Shown here: positions 27,071 to 35,042 of the stretch, one piece after another
How positions within the stretch are numbered: position 1 is the first letter of the stretch
Layout: each line of letters starts with the position of its first letter
Assembly: GCF_001657475.1 (NCBI RefSeq)
Contig: NZ_LXEY01000012.1
Span: 1 to 64,000, forward strand
Reading direction: 5' to 3'
From: Enteractinococcus helveticum
GTDB taxonomy: Bacteria > Actinomycetota > Actinomycetes > Actinomycetales > Micrococcaceae
DNA length: 64,000 nt
Notes under the pieces: generated by a model
What the model was told of the DNA's origin: nothing
Seen by the model: only the letters and a program-made list of their open reading frames with translations
Databases searched by the model: none
Made by a program: the position numbers and the translations under genes

Positions 27071-27391
27071 TCAGTTTTCCAAGAACCGAGGAGGAATATC
27101 CCGGGCCGTGTGCAGTACTCGGTGGATGCGGATTGTATCGGCAAACAAAGTATAAAAAATGATATAAGGAAAGCGCTGCAAGGTAAAGGCACGTATCTCA
27201 GCGATATTCAGTTCGACCGCAAATCGAAGTGAACCTAGGTGCGGATGCTTGCTCAGGAGGGTCTTAGCTTCTTCCAGGGTATCCACAAAGCTTAGAGCTG
27301 CCTTTGTATTCCCCTGAGCCACGTAGTGATCCGTTGCCGCATTGATATCCGCGTCGGCTTGTTTGGTCGTGACAACACGAAGTGAAGTCAC
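27071..27391 (-). CDS. parE: ParE/RelE-family toxin
   Basis: 106 residues with the ParE/RelE fold: VVTTKQADADINAATDHYVAQG, then FVDTLEEAKTLLSKHPHLGSLR and FPYIIFYTLFADTIRIHRVLHTARD. ParE toxins block DNA gyrase; RelE relatives cut mRNA. The two cannot be told apart here, though the ParD partner favours ParE. It overlaps the antitoxin stop by ATGA. Confidence 0.88.
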   Translation of the reverse strand: MTSLRVVTTKQADADINAATDHYVAQGNTKAALSFVDTLEEAKTLLSKHPHLGSLRFAVELNIAEIRAFTLQRFPYIIFYTLFADTIRIHRVLHTARDIPPRFLEN

Positions 27392-27627
27392 GCTGCCCCA
27401 GAGTTTCGAATATGGTCGCGTAGACCATCAAAATAAGCGGCGTCCAGCTCTGAACCTACGCCCGATTCCATCCCTTCTACGAGCATCCCTTGTAGCTTCG
27501 TGCGGTCTTTTTCTCGTCGGATGAGTTCCCGCAAGAATTCACTGCTCGACACGTAGCCGTGTTCCTCAACTTGTGCCTCGACGAATTCTTTGAGTTCGTC
27601 AGGCAGTGATACGTTCATCGTTGCCAT
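27388..27627 (-). CDS. parD: ParD-family antitoxin
   Basis: 79 residues with an N-terminal ribbon-helix-helix: MNVSLPDELKEFVEAQV, then SSSEFLRELIRREKDR. The C-terminal part would wrap the toxin. RHH antitoxins bind their own promoter and repress the pair. A broken second copy of its 5' end is at 21680-21739. Confidence 0.9.
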   Translation of the reverse strand: MATMNVSLPDELKEFVEAQVEEHGYVSSSEFLRELIRREKDRTKLQGMLVEGMESGVGSELDAAYFDGLRDHIRNSGAA

Positions 27628-27947
27628 ACAACCAGGATAAGTGCATTGGCAAAGTTTGTCATCGAAAGAATAGTTGAATGATGCCCCAGAACGGTGAGCG
27701 ATTCAATATTCTTGTTGGCCCGTGTGAATACTTCGTCGAGCGCATACGGGGATAGAGATAGAAAGCGCCTCGTTCATGAGAAAATTCGGAAAGATTTTCC
27801 CATTAGTGGGAGTCTGCAAAGGTTGAGGTACAGGGTAAACAGCCCTCAGTGCGCAGAAAGCTGGTGGCTATAGTTGCAAACATGCAACACGTTTAGGCTT
27901 GAAGTGTTTGTATCGCGTTGTGCATGTCCATCCATTAGAGGAGTCTG
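27628..27947. other. Intergenic region with imperfect hairpin
   Basis: About 320 bases without a credible gene. At 27777-27800 TGAGAAAATTCGGAAAGATTTTCC forms a stem (GAAAAT/ATTTTC) that resembles the core of the perfect palindrome at 61019-61068. It is followed by CCCATTAGTGGG. The two loci may share an ancestral small element. Confidence 0.4.
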
Positions 27948-28417
27948 ATGTCCGTTCGACCACCGGTGCCACCGTTTACCCGTGAAACCGCCATCCAGAA
28001 GATCCGCGCGGCCGAAGATGCCTGGAATCAACAAGAACCAGAAAAGTCGCACTGGCCTACACCCCCGATAGCCGCTGGCGCAACCGTGATACGTTCCTGC
28101 AGGGACGCAACGAGATCATCGAATTCCTGCATGATAAATGGTCACGTGAACTCAACTACCGGCTCATCAAAGAGCTCTGGGCATTCGCAGACAACCGGAT
28201 CGCGGTGCGATACTGCTATGAATGGCAGTCAGCCGCCGGTCAGTGGTACCGCGCCTATGGCAATGAAAACTGGGAATTCAACAGCGACGGCCTGATGTCG
28301 AGCCGTCACGCCAGTATTAACGACGTCGAAATCAGTGAATCCCAGCGCAAATTCCACTGGGACGTCAAGACTCCGCGACCTGACGACCATCCCGGTCTGA
28401 CCGAACTTGGACTGTAG
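27948..28417 (+). pseudogene. NTF2-like DUF1348 protein, single frameshift
   Basis: The first frame reads [20 protein letters not shown] up to QQEPEK; the next frame continues [16 protein letters not shown], then [14 protein letters not shown] and [13 protein letters not shown] to the stop at 28415-28417. Together they give a full-length DUF1348 (SnoaL/NTF2-like) protein of about 156 residues. One base is missing near 28046 (GAAAAGTCGCA where GAAAAGGTCGCA would restore frame). It is either a recent loss-of-function mutation or a sequencing error. Start ATG follows GAGGAG. The family function is poorly known. Confidence 0.85.
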
Positions 28418-28439
28418 CCCGGGGCCTCCTGGTTTTGTA

Positions 28440-28655
28440 GCGTCGTCGTTCCAACGATTAGCCACGAGGTTTGACGCCGCACACACCGCTGGTGATCGCC
28501 GTGGCTTGGCAGGTGAGGGAATCGCGTACTTCCGTGGTATGACCAGTCTGAACGATCTGGTGATCATGAACAATGCCAGACCGGACGTAGCAGCGAATCG
28601 TGAACTCGACGAACGCCGTCAGTGAGTATACGAGCTACTAACTCAACAGCTGTAG
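28440..28655 (+). pseudogene. Unidentified gene remnant
   Basis: An open frame encodes GDRRGLAGEGIAYFRGM and SLNDLVIMNNARPDVAANRE before a TGA at 28623-28625. Read-through gives VYELLTQQL and a second stop at 28653-28655, as if a C-terminus had been interrupted. There is no start with a ribosome site. I do not recognise the family. Confidence 0.35.
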
Positions 28656-28914
28656 TTTCTGTAACACACTACGAAGGCGGCTGGTGCTTGTGGCGGAGTT
28701 CAACCCGATGATGTGCAGGTCAGAGGTGCCGTATTCTTCGGGTACGAGCATCTCGACGTATTCGAGCATGTCGGTGCCGGCGGTATCGGTTACAAATTCG
28801 TTGATGATCGGTTCATCCAGGATTTTTGGCTTGGGTTGCGGGGATGCCCGCCAACGACACAGCGCTTACTGCCGCAACGGCACACGTGGCCGTTATTTTG
28901 GAATGCGTGCGCAT
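28638..28914 (-). pseudogene. Secreted lamin-tail-domain protein, truncated and frameshifted
   Basis: From ATG 28914 a secretion signal reads MRTHSKITATCAVAAVSAVS then LAGIPATQA. The frame breaks near 28818 (one extra G), and continues DEPIINEFVTDTAGTDMLEY then VEMLVPEEYGTSDLHIIGLN, resembling the start of lamin-tail (LTD) domains of secreted nucleases. It stops at 28638, far short of the usual several hundred residues. A frameshifted, truncated relic. Confidence 0.65.
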
Positions 28915-29156
28915 AAACCTACTTTCCTCTGACACGTGAGTGGAGCCAGCGATCACCAGAAGTGCTGAAGGTTCCTTGAGGCTGCGAACATGTAAATTGC
29001 AAGTGAATCATGGGTAAGGCTGGTGGCTTCGTCCACAGGTATCGCTTCTGCGAGTAGTTCTCCACAAAACGAAGTGCTGGTCGCTTACGAAGGGCAGCCG
29101 CGCTTTAGATTTAGTGGCGTCAAGAGTTCGTGATGCGGCACAATGGAGGTATGTAC

Positions 29157-29483
29157 ATGTCAGCCGAAGTGATTTCCATGGTCTTCGTCGCTGCCGGTGT
29201 GTTGATAACGCTCGGCGGTAGCCTGTTTGCCGGTCTGGCATGGTTGCTGCGGCGCATGGAAGGACTGTTCGCGAAAGTCGACCAGCGTTTCGAAAAGGTC
29301 GACCAACGCTTCGAGAAGATAGACGCGCGGTTCGACAAAGTAGATGAGCGCTTTAACAAGGTCGATGAGCGATTCGACAAGGTTGATGAGCGACTGAACC
29401 AAATGCAGTCAGAATTGAATGACGTGAAAGTTGCGGTGGCACGTCTGGAGGGGCCCCACCCGCGGCTGATCTTTCCACGCTGA
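29157..29483 (+). CDS. Membrane-anchored heptad-repeat coiled-coil protein
   Basis: 108 residues. One membrane helix (about 5-27) is followed by six near-identical seven-residue repeats of the form KVDxRFx, then a short tail. The heptads predict a parallel coiled coil, probably projecting into the cytoplasm. I chose the ATG at 29157, seven bases after GGAGGT, over the ATG at 29151. The DNA repeat unit is 21 bp, so copy number may vary between strains. Function unknown. Confidence 0.75.
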   Translation: MSAEVISMVFVAAGVLITLGGSLFAGLAWLLRRMEGLFAKVDQRFEKVDQRFEKIDARFDKVDERFNKVDERFDKVDERLNQMQSELNDVKVAVARLEGPHPRLIFPR

Positions 29484-29518
29484 CAACTCATACTGCGCAC
29501 ATGCGGTGCGGCTTTGTT

Positions 29519-30184
29519 TTAGTGCTTGTTTGATACAGGATCCATTGGATTCCTGACGTCGATTGAAGCCTGACGACGTGCGTCTGTCCGTGAATACACT
29601 ACGATGATCGCGACGATGGCGACAACCCAGGCAAGAGTGCTCAGCCAGCTCGTTCGACTCGCCAGCCATGTAGCCACCTCAGAACTCATGTTGAGTGACA
29701 GTTCAATGAAGCCGGTGAAGGTCGGGAGCACCTCGAGCAGTGCAAACACTGCCATCGGAAGGACTACAACCTTTTGGGTAAGGCGAATGTGCAGCGGGAC
29801 GGCCAGCAACATGATCGTCAGGATGGTTTGCGGACCGAAATGGCGGACAATGGTCTGGGCGATCAGACTGAAGCTCAGGCGCATACTGTCCACAGAGTAA
29901 CTGGCTATGTGCATTCCAAGGATGACCAGACCAGTGCCCACGACGACGCTTACCCACAAGGTACGGAAATTTTTGGGGTCGTGGGGTGTAGCAGCCGCAG
30001 TGGGGGAGTCAGTCCGAGCGGACGTATGGGCCAGGGTGCCGGCCAAAAATGCCACAACCGCGCCAGCCGAAGCGATTATGAAGAACGGAACCGTGACGTT
30101 GGCAGATGCGAACAGTGACACCAGGATCGTAAACAGACGGGAAGCAAACCAGAGACCTGCGCCGATTAACGTCGTCGTCCACAA
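29519..30184 (-). CDS. Multi-span membrane protein, unknown
   Basis: 221 residues with about six helices. It starts from a TTG at 30184 with no good ribosome site, nine bases from a divergent open frame, so the true start may be missing or further in. I recognise no family. It sits in the scrap zone between decayed genes and the amide transport operon. Confidence 0.5.
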   Translation of the reverse strand: MWTTTLIGAGLWFASRLFTILVSLFASANVTVPFFIIASAGAVVAFLAGTLAHTSARTDSPTAAATPHDPKNFRTLWVSVVVGTGLVILGMHIASYSVDSMRLSFSLIAQTIVRHFGPQTILTIMLLAVPLHIRLTQKVVVLPMAVFALLEVLPTFTGFIELSLNMSSEVATWLASRTSWLSTLAWVVAIVAIIVVYSRTDARRQASIDVRNPMDPVSNKH

Positions 30185-30192
30185 CCGTCGTC

Positions 30193-30495
30193 GTGGCCCT
30201 GATGGTCTACCTGGTGATCGTCCTGTCGCGTAAACGACGCGGCAAGTGGATGGACATATCGGTCGGTAAGACGTTTAGCTGGGCTGCTGCCTGCGCGCTC
30301 GTGCTCAACCTGGCGCCAACCACTACGATGGCGCTGCCGGAACTTGGCGGCATGTACTTTGGCTTCGCTATGTTTATGGGCAGCCTCTTCGGCACGGTCC
30401 TCACGCTGCCGCTTGCCATAGCACTGACAACGGTCGGCATTCGCCAGTACCGCAGCTGGCTGGAAGCAAGTGTTACTCAACCGCAGACTACGTGA
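30193..30495 (+). CDS. Small membrane protein or truncated gene
   Basis: 100 residues with three hydrophobic segments, from a GTG without a ribosome site. The frame stays open upstream for 17 or so codons and the extension (TTVVVALMVYLVIVLS) makes a better helix, which suggests the real N-terminus has been lost. It converges with the livF stop two bases away. Family unknown. Confidence 0.45.
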   Translation: MALMVYLVIVLSRKRRGKWMDISVGKTFSWAAACALVLNLAPTTTMALPELGGMYFGFAMFMGSLFGTVLTLPLAIALTTVGIRQYRSWLEASVTQPQTT

Positions 30496-30497
30496 AT

Positions 30498-31190
30498 TCA
30501 CGTGACGATTAATAGGTCGGTCAACTGATCAGGTTCTTGCTGGATCGCCGCAACAGGCTGATCTAATGAAATCCTGCCTTTAACCATGCCGATGACTCGA
30601 TCACAATATTCCAGCGGCAGAGTAGGGCTTTGCTCAACGATGAGTACCGAAATCTGGTGCTCATCAACGAGATGGCGAAGCGCCTGCATGGTTGCGTGCG
30701 CGATATTTGGTTGCAGACCCTGTGATATCTCATCGATGGCGATGAACTTACGACCAGCTAGCATGGCTCGAGCAATGCCGAGTTGTTGTTTCTGCCCTCC
30801 GGAAAGGCTGCCCGCCAATTGAGTGCGCCGTTCCGTGAGTAACGGGAAGAGCTCCAAAACATCGACAGCAGGTTTGTAAGTTTTGTGCCGAGCAAGCACC
30901 AGATTCTCTTCGACCGTGAGCTCCTCAAAGACACCCCGATCATCTGGCAGAAAAGAATATCCCGCACGAGCCATCTTTTCCGAGCGAATCGAACGCAGGG
31001 TTGTACCGTCAACAACGACGGCACCCCCGAAGATTGGGCAAATTCCAAATAATGTCCGCAACAACGTCGTCTTGCCAACGCCGTTGCGACCGAGCAGCGC
31101 GACAAATTCGCCGGATTCAACGCTCAGGGATAAATTCTGAATGATTCTGGTGTCGTGATAGCCAGAGCTCACATCTTCAAACTTCAACAT
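30498..31190 (-). CDS. Branched-chain/urea-type ABC importer ATPase (LivF-like)
   Basis: 230 residues of the LivF/UrtE family: Walker A GRNGVGKTT (near 34-42), Q-loop FLPDDRGVFEELTVEENL, signature LSGGQKQQL, Walker B FIAIDEISQGLQP. It would energise uptake with the LivM-LivG fusion and LivH permease. The start lies two bases after the preceding stop. Last gene of the operon beginning with the amidase. Confidence 0.9.
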   Translation of the reverse strand: MLKFEDVSSGYHDTRIIQNLSLSVESGEFVALLGRNGVGKTTLLRTLFGICPIFGGAVVVDGTTLRSIRSEKMARAGYSFLPDDRGVFEELTVEENLVLARHKTYKPAVDVLELFPLLTERRTQLAGSLSGGQKQQLGIARAMLAGRKFIAIDEISQGLQPNIAHATMQALRHLVDEHQISVLIVEQSPTLPLEYCDRVIGMVKGRISLDQPVAAIQQEPDQLTDLLIVT

Positions 31191-31192
31191 CG

Positions 31193-32905
31193 TTATACCC
31201 CGAGATAGGCGTGTTTGACTGACTCATGGGCAGAGACCTCATCCATCGTCCCATCGACCAGGACTACTCCATCGGCGAGGACGACGACGCGTTCTGCGAG
31301 TTCTCGGACAATCTCCATATCGTGTTCCACTGTGACCAGCGTGCATCCGGTTTGGTCCGCAACCGTGCGTAGACGACGGGCTAAGCTCATGGATTCTTCG
31401 TGTGACAGTCCTGCTGCTGGCTCATCAAGCAGAATCACTTTCGGGTTCCACACCAGGATCATTGCCATTTCCAGCGCTCGCCGATCGGCTAGCGGTAGAT
31501 CAACGGCCAGTCCAGAATGACTCGTTAGAAAGCGTTCATAGACCTCGGGCAGCGGTGCCGGGTTTTTCGCTTCAGCACTGGCTAATTGGAGGTTTTGGGC
31601 AGGCGTTAGGTCAGGGAAAATACTAGGGATCTGGAAAACCATCCCGAGACCTGCCTGTGCGCGGGCATGAATCGACCAGGTTGAAATGTCCTCATCGAAT
31701 AACCGGATTTGGCCATCATTCAGGGCTTGTCCACCAGTAATAATTTCGAGCAATGTCGTTTTGCCAGCGCCATTGGGGCCGATCAGACACATGACCTCGC
31801 CATTAGGGACCTCTATGGTGACGCCACGCAGTACGTGCGTGGCACCGTAGGACTTTGTCACTCCTACCACTTCTAATGCCGAACCAGCAGCGGTGGTGGC
31901 AACAAGTTTCTCGCTTGGGTTGCGGGGGGCTGCCAGCCTGATGGTTGCCGAATCCAAATGCACTCCTTGTGCTGCGGATTCCGTTACGGGTCGTCGCAGT
32001 ATGGAACGAACAGCTCCCGTCAGTCCTGCTGGGGCGAAGCGGACGACGAGAATAAAGACGACGCCAAGCACCAGGAGGTACCAGGAGCCGATAGCATCGC
32101 CGAGGTACTGCTGGCCGATGCTCACTAGGCCCGCCCCGATAAAAGCGCCCGCGATGCTACCCCGACCACCGACTGCCAGCCAGACCAGAACCTGTGCAGA
32201 CAGTATGATGCCTGCGACCCCAGGGGATACCAGCCCCATGACCGGGGCGGCGGTTGCTCCGGCGATGGATGCCACCGCTGCACTGAGACAGAACGAAAAG
32301 GTTTTCGTTGCATGCAGATTGATACCCAGATGAGCTGCACGTTTCTCATTGGACTGGACCGCACGGAAACGACGACCCCAGCGACCGCGAATTATCCAGA
32401 ACCACACGACCGCCACCACGATGATCACAATGAGCGCTGTTGTGTAGTACTCGATCACGACTCCTGACCCGGGCACAAATATTCCATTACTGCCGCCAGT
32501 GGCGCCGCGCCAAGACAATGCGACCTGTTCCACTAACAATGTCAGCGCCAGGGTCAAAATCGCCATGGTCGACGGGAGTGTTTTATCGCCGAGTCCGATG
32601 ACACCGATGATCCACGCCATCAGGGTTGCCAGCACTACGCCGCCGACTGCTCCCACTAGCATGGGGATGTCGTTATCGATAGCGATAGCTGAGCCATAAG
32701 CGCCTATGCCAAAGAAAGCGGCGTGGCCAATACTGACGACTCCGGTTCGTCCCCACGTGAGATCGAGCCCAAATGCAAACAATCCGTAGGCTAAGGCGAG
32801 GGTGAGGAGAGCCAGGGGATACGGCACCAGGAGAAACGGTGCCGCACCTAGCGCCAGACACGCCACAATTGCGGTGATTAAGTGTGAGCGCTTAATTCGG
32901 CTCAT
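31193..32905 (-). CDS. LivM-LivG fusion: permease plus ABC ATPase
   Basis: 570 residues. Residues 1-300 are a LivM/UrtC-type permease with about ten helices (FGLDLTWGRTGVVSIGHAAF near 42-62). Residues 330-570 are a LivG/UrtD-type ATPase with Walker A GPNGAGKTT (near 378) and Walker B VILLDEPAAGLSHEES. The ABC signature, normally LSxGQ, reads LPLADRRALEMA. This deviation may lower ATP turnover at one site, with LivF supplying the canonical signature for the other. The fusion of permease and ATPase is seen in other actinobacteria. The start overlaps the binding-protein stop by ATGA. Confidence 0.9.
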   Translation of the reverse strand: MSRIKRSHLITAIVACLALGAAPFLLVPYPLALLTLALAYGLFAFGLDLTWGRTGVVSIGHAAFFGIGAYGSAIAIDNDIPMLVGAVGGVVLATLMAWIIGVIGLGDKTLPSTMAILTLALTLLVEQVALSWRGATGGSNGIFVPGSGVVIEYYTTALIVIIVVAVVWFWIIRGRWGRRFRAVQSNEKRAAHLGINLHATKTFSFCLSAAVASIAGATAAPVMGLVSPGVAGIILSAQVLVWLAVGGRGSIAGAFIGAGLVSIGQQYLGDAIGSWYLLVLGVVFILVVRFAPAGLTGAVRSILRRPVTESAAQGVHLDSATIRLAAPRNPSEKLVATTAAGSALEVVGVTKSYGATHVLRGVTIEVPNGEVMCLIGPNGAGKTTLLEIITGGQALNDGQIRLFDEDISTWSIHARAQAGLGMVFQIPSIFPDLTPAQNLQLASAEAKNPAPLPEVYERFLTSHSGLAVDLPLADRRALEMAMILVWNPKVILLDEPAAGLSHEESMSLARRLRTVADQTGCTLVTVEHDMEIVRELAERVVVLADGVVLVDGTMDEVSAHESVKHAYLGV

Positions 32906-34182
32906 GAGCAGTCTCTATCCATTGGATCTGTCACAATGTCAAAGTCTTCAATCGGGTTATAGTCGCCGTCCGGCCCGATTTCGAACAGATACATTTGGGT
33001 ACTGAACGTATGGTTGTCTTGGTCGAAGGACGAAGAGCCCATCAGCCCACCGATATCCACTTGGGGCATCTGTTCAGAGATTGCTTCTGGATCAGTGCTA
33101 CCTGCGGCTTCGACTGCAGCTCCAATGTAGTGGGCCGCGTGGTAGGAGGTTGCTGCGACGACGGGGATTGGATCGGTAAAGTCATAGGCTTCCCTGAATT
33201 CTTCGACGAAGGCTTCGTTATCTTCTCCGGGGAGCTGATCCGAATATGGTTGCGCCGTGACTGAGCCCTCGATGATTTCTGCAGTTCCTGGGTAGAACTC
33301 TTGTTGCAGCGATACACCGCTGATGCCCGCGTCGTCGAGCAGACCGAATTGATCGGATTGTTGGCTGAAGGAAATGGCATCTCCGCCGACAACAGCCGTG
33401 AGGATCCAATCTGGGTCGGCATCAGCCAGACGGTTGATAACCGGCTGCCAATCTGAAGTACCCAGTGGTGAGTATTCTTCGACGCTTACGTTGCCACCCG
33501 CTTCTTCAATGAGGCTGCGTGACGCATCGTGATATTGTCTTGGAAATAGGTAATCGTTGCCAACCAGCGCGGCGTTTTCGCCGTATTCTTCGATCATGTA
33601 GGGCACCAAACCTTCGGTGACCATCAATTCGGTGGCTCCGAATGGCCAGAAGTGTGGACTGCAGTGCGGGATCGAGCCGATCATGGCCGTTGAGAACGGC
33701 ACTTGTTGCTCGGCGGCAACACCGGCAACGGCTTCTGAGGTATCTCCGGCGATGGTACCGAAGAGGTAATCGACCTCATCCTGTTGGATGAGTCGCTGGG
33801 CAGACTGGGTTGAGATAGCTGCATCACCCTGGTCGTCGATGAAGATCAATTCGACATCTTGGCCAAAGACTCCACCGTCGGCATTGAGGTGTTTAATACC
33901 CAGCTCAAAGCCGTCGCGCAGCGCATTGCCTTCCAGTGAAGCGACGCCGGTCATCGGCGTAATTACACCGATGGTGAGCGGATCATTGGCTGTGGCATCG
34001 GCGTCGTCATCGTTGGCTTCGCCTCCACCCAGTGTGCCGCACGAGGTGAGTGCAAAACCTAAGGTGATGAGTCCTACCGAGAGTCTTGCCGCTCGGCGGA
34101 GACTTGGCGACCGCTTGGGTGGTTGTTTGAGGTGTTCTCCTGGGTCGATGAAGATGGCGGAGTTTTTCTTGTTGTTTTCCAT
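32902..34182 (-). CDS. Amide/urea-type ABC binding lipoprotein
   Basis: 426 residues. A long N-terminus leads to a lipoprotein signal with lipobox LTSC (Cys48), then a type I periplasmic-binding fold of the UrtA/AmiC-like group (TIGVITPMTGVASLEGNALR, FGTIAGDTSEAVAGVAAEQQ, ALVGNDYLFPRQYHDASRSL). Being next to an amidase, a short amide or urea is the likely ligand; branched-chain amino acids are less likely. ATG at 34182 follows GGAGGA. Its first 109 bases overlap the 3' end of the LivH-type gene in another frame. Confidence 0.87.
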   Translation of the reverse strand: MENNKKNSAIFIDPGEHLKQPPKRSPSLRRAARLSVGLITLGFALTSCGTLGGGEANDDDADATANDPLTIGVITPMTGVASLEGNALRDGFELGIKHLNADGGVFGQDVELIFIDDQGDAAISTQSAQRLIQQDEVDYLFGTIAGDTSEAVAGVAAEQQVPFSTAMIGSIPHCSPHFWPFGATELMVTEGLVPYMIEEYGENAALVGNDYLFPRQYHDASRSLIEEAGGNVSVEEYSPLGTSDWQPVINRLADADPDWILTAVVGGDAISFSQQSDQFGLLDDAGISGVSLQQEFYPGTAEIIEGSVTAQPYSDQLPGEDNEAFVEEFREAYDFTDPIPVVAATSYHAAHYIGAAVEAAGSTDPEAISEQMPQVDIGGLMGSSSFDQDNHTFSTQMYLFEIGPDGDYNPIEDFDIVTDPMDRDCS

Positions 34183-35042
34183 TGTGGAATCCTCCAGTTG
34201 AGACCCTGAGGTCGTAGTGCGATAAGGAGTATCAGAATGAGGAAGAACAGTAGGCTTGCGACTGTTTCGGTGAAGAAGGTACGCAGTGCAGTTTGCAATA
34301 GTGCCACGATGGCGGCGCCGAGGATTGGACCGCCAAGTGAGCCTGGTTTGCCAACGAGTACGGCAAAGAACGCGGGGGCTAGAAAAGTGAGGCCGACAGA
34401 AGGTGTGACCCCCAGCATCGGTGACTGCAGGGCTCCAGCGATGACGGCCAGAATCGTGCCGACGATAAAGGTTCCGGTAATCATGGCGGTCGGTGAGATG
34501 CCCAAGAGGGCAGCCATTTGACGGTTCGCGATAGAGGCGCGCAATTTGAGCCCGAGAGTGGTGCGATAGATGATGAATAAACCGACCAAAATGAGCACCA
34601 GGCTGATAGCAGTAGCGAGCAATCGGTAGGCAGGATATTGGACTCCTAGGACTGTAAGACTGGTGGTGACCGGTGCCGTGACCGAGCCCGGGGTCGTGCC
34701 AAACCAGGCTTCAAGGCCCTGGCGAATCACGATGCCTACACCCCACATAGCCAACAATGTGGCGAGCATGCCCCGAAGGTAGAGTTTTCGCAGGAGGAAC
34801 CGTTCGGTTACATAGCCCAGGACGATGGCCACCAGGACCGCAATGAGCAACCGTAAGAAAAACGGCACGGCCGGTAGTGCGAACATTGTGAAAGCGCCGA
34901 CCATAGCGAAATCTCCGTGTGCGACATTGACGACACCGAGTTGGCCGAAAATCAGTCCAAGTCCCCACGCCAACAGACCGTAAAATCCGAAGAGAGTCAT
35001 CGCGGTGAGGAAAAAGAGTACCACCGATTGCAGGAGCTCCAT
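34074..35042 (-). CDS. LivH/UrtB-type importer permease
   Basis: 322 residues, about eight helices. Family segments are GLGLIFGQLGVVNVAHGDFA near 27-46 and LGVTPSVGLTFLAPAFFAVL later. The last 36 or so residues (after LNWRIPQWK) are polar and lie in the 109-base overlap with the binding-protein gene, so this tail may be an accident of overlap. The start codon adjoins the amidase stop. It is one half of the membrane channel; LivM of the fusion protein is the other. Confidence 0.9.
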   Translation of the reverse strand: MELLQSVVLFFLTAMTLFGFYGLLAWGLGLIFGQLGVVNVAHGDFAMVGAFTMFALPAVPFFLRLLIAVLVAIVLGYVTERFLLRKLYLRGMLATLLAMWGVGIVIRQGLEAWFGTTPGSVTAPVTTSLTVLGVQYPAYRLLATAISLVLILVGLFIIYRTTLGLKLRASIANRQMAALLGISPTAMITGTFIVGTILAVIAGALQSPMLGVTPSVGLTFLAPAFFAVLVGKPGSLGGPILGAAIVALLQTALRTFFTETVASLLFFLILILLIALRPQGLNWRIPQWKTTRKTPPSSSTQENTSNNHPSGRQVSAERQDSR

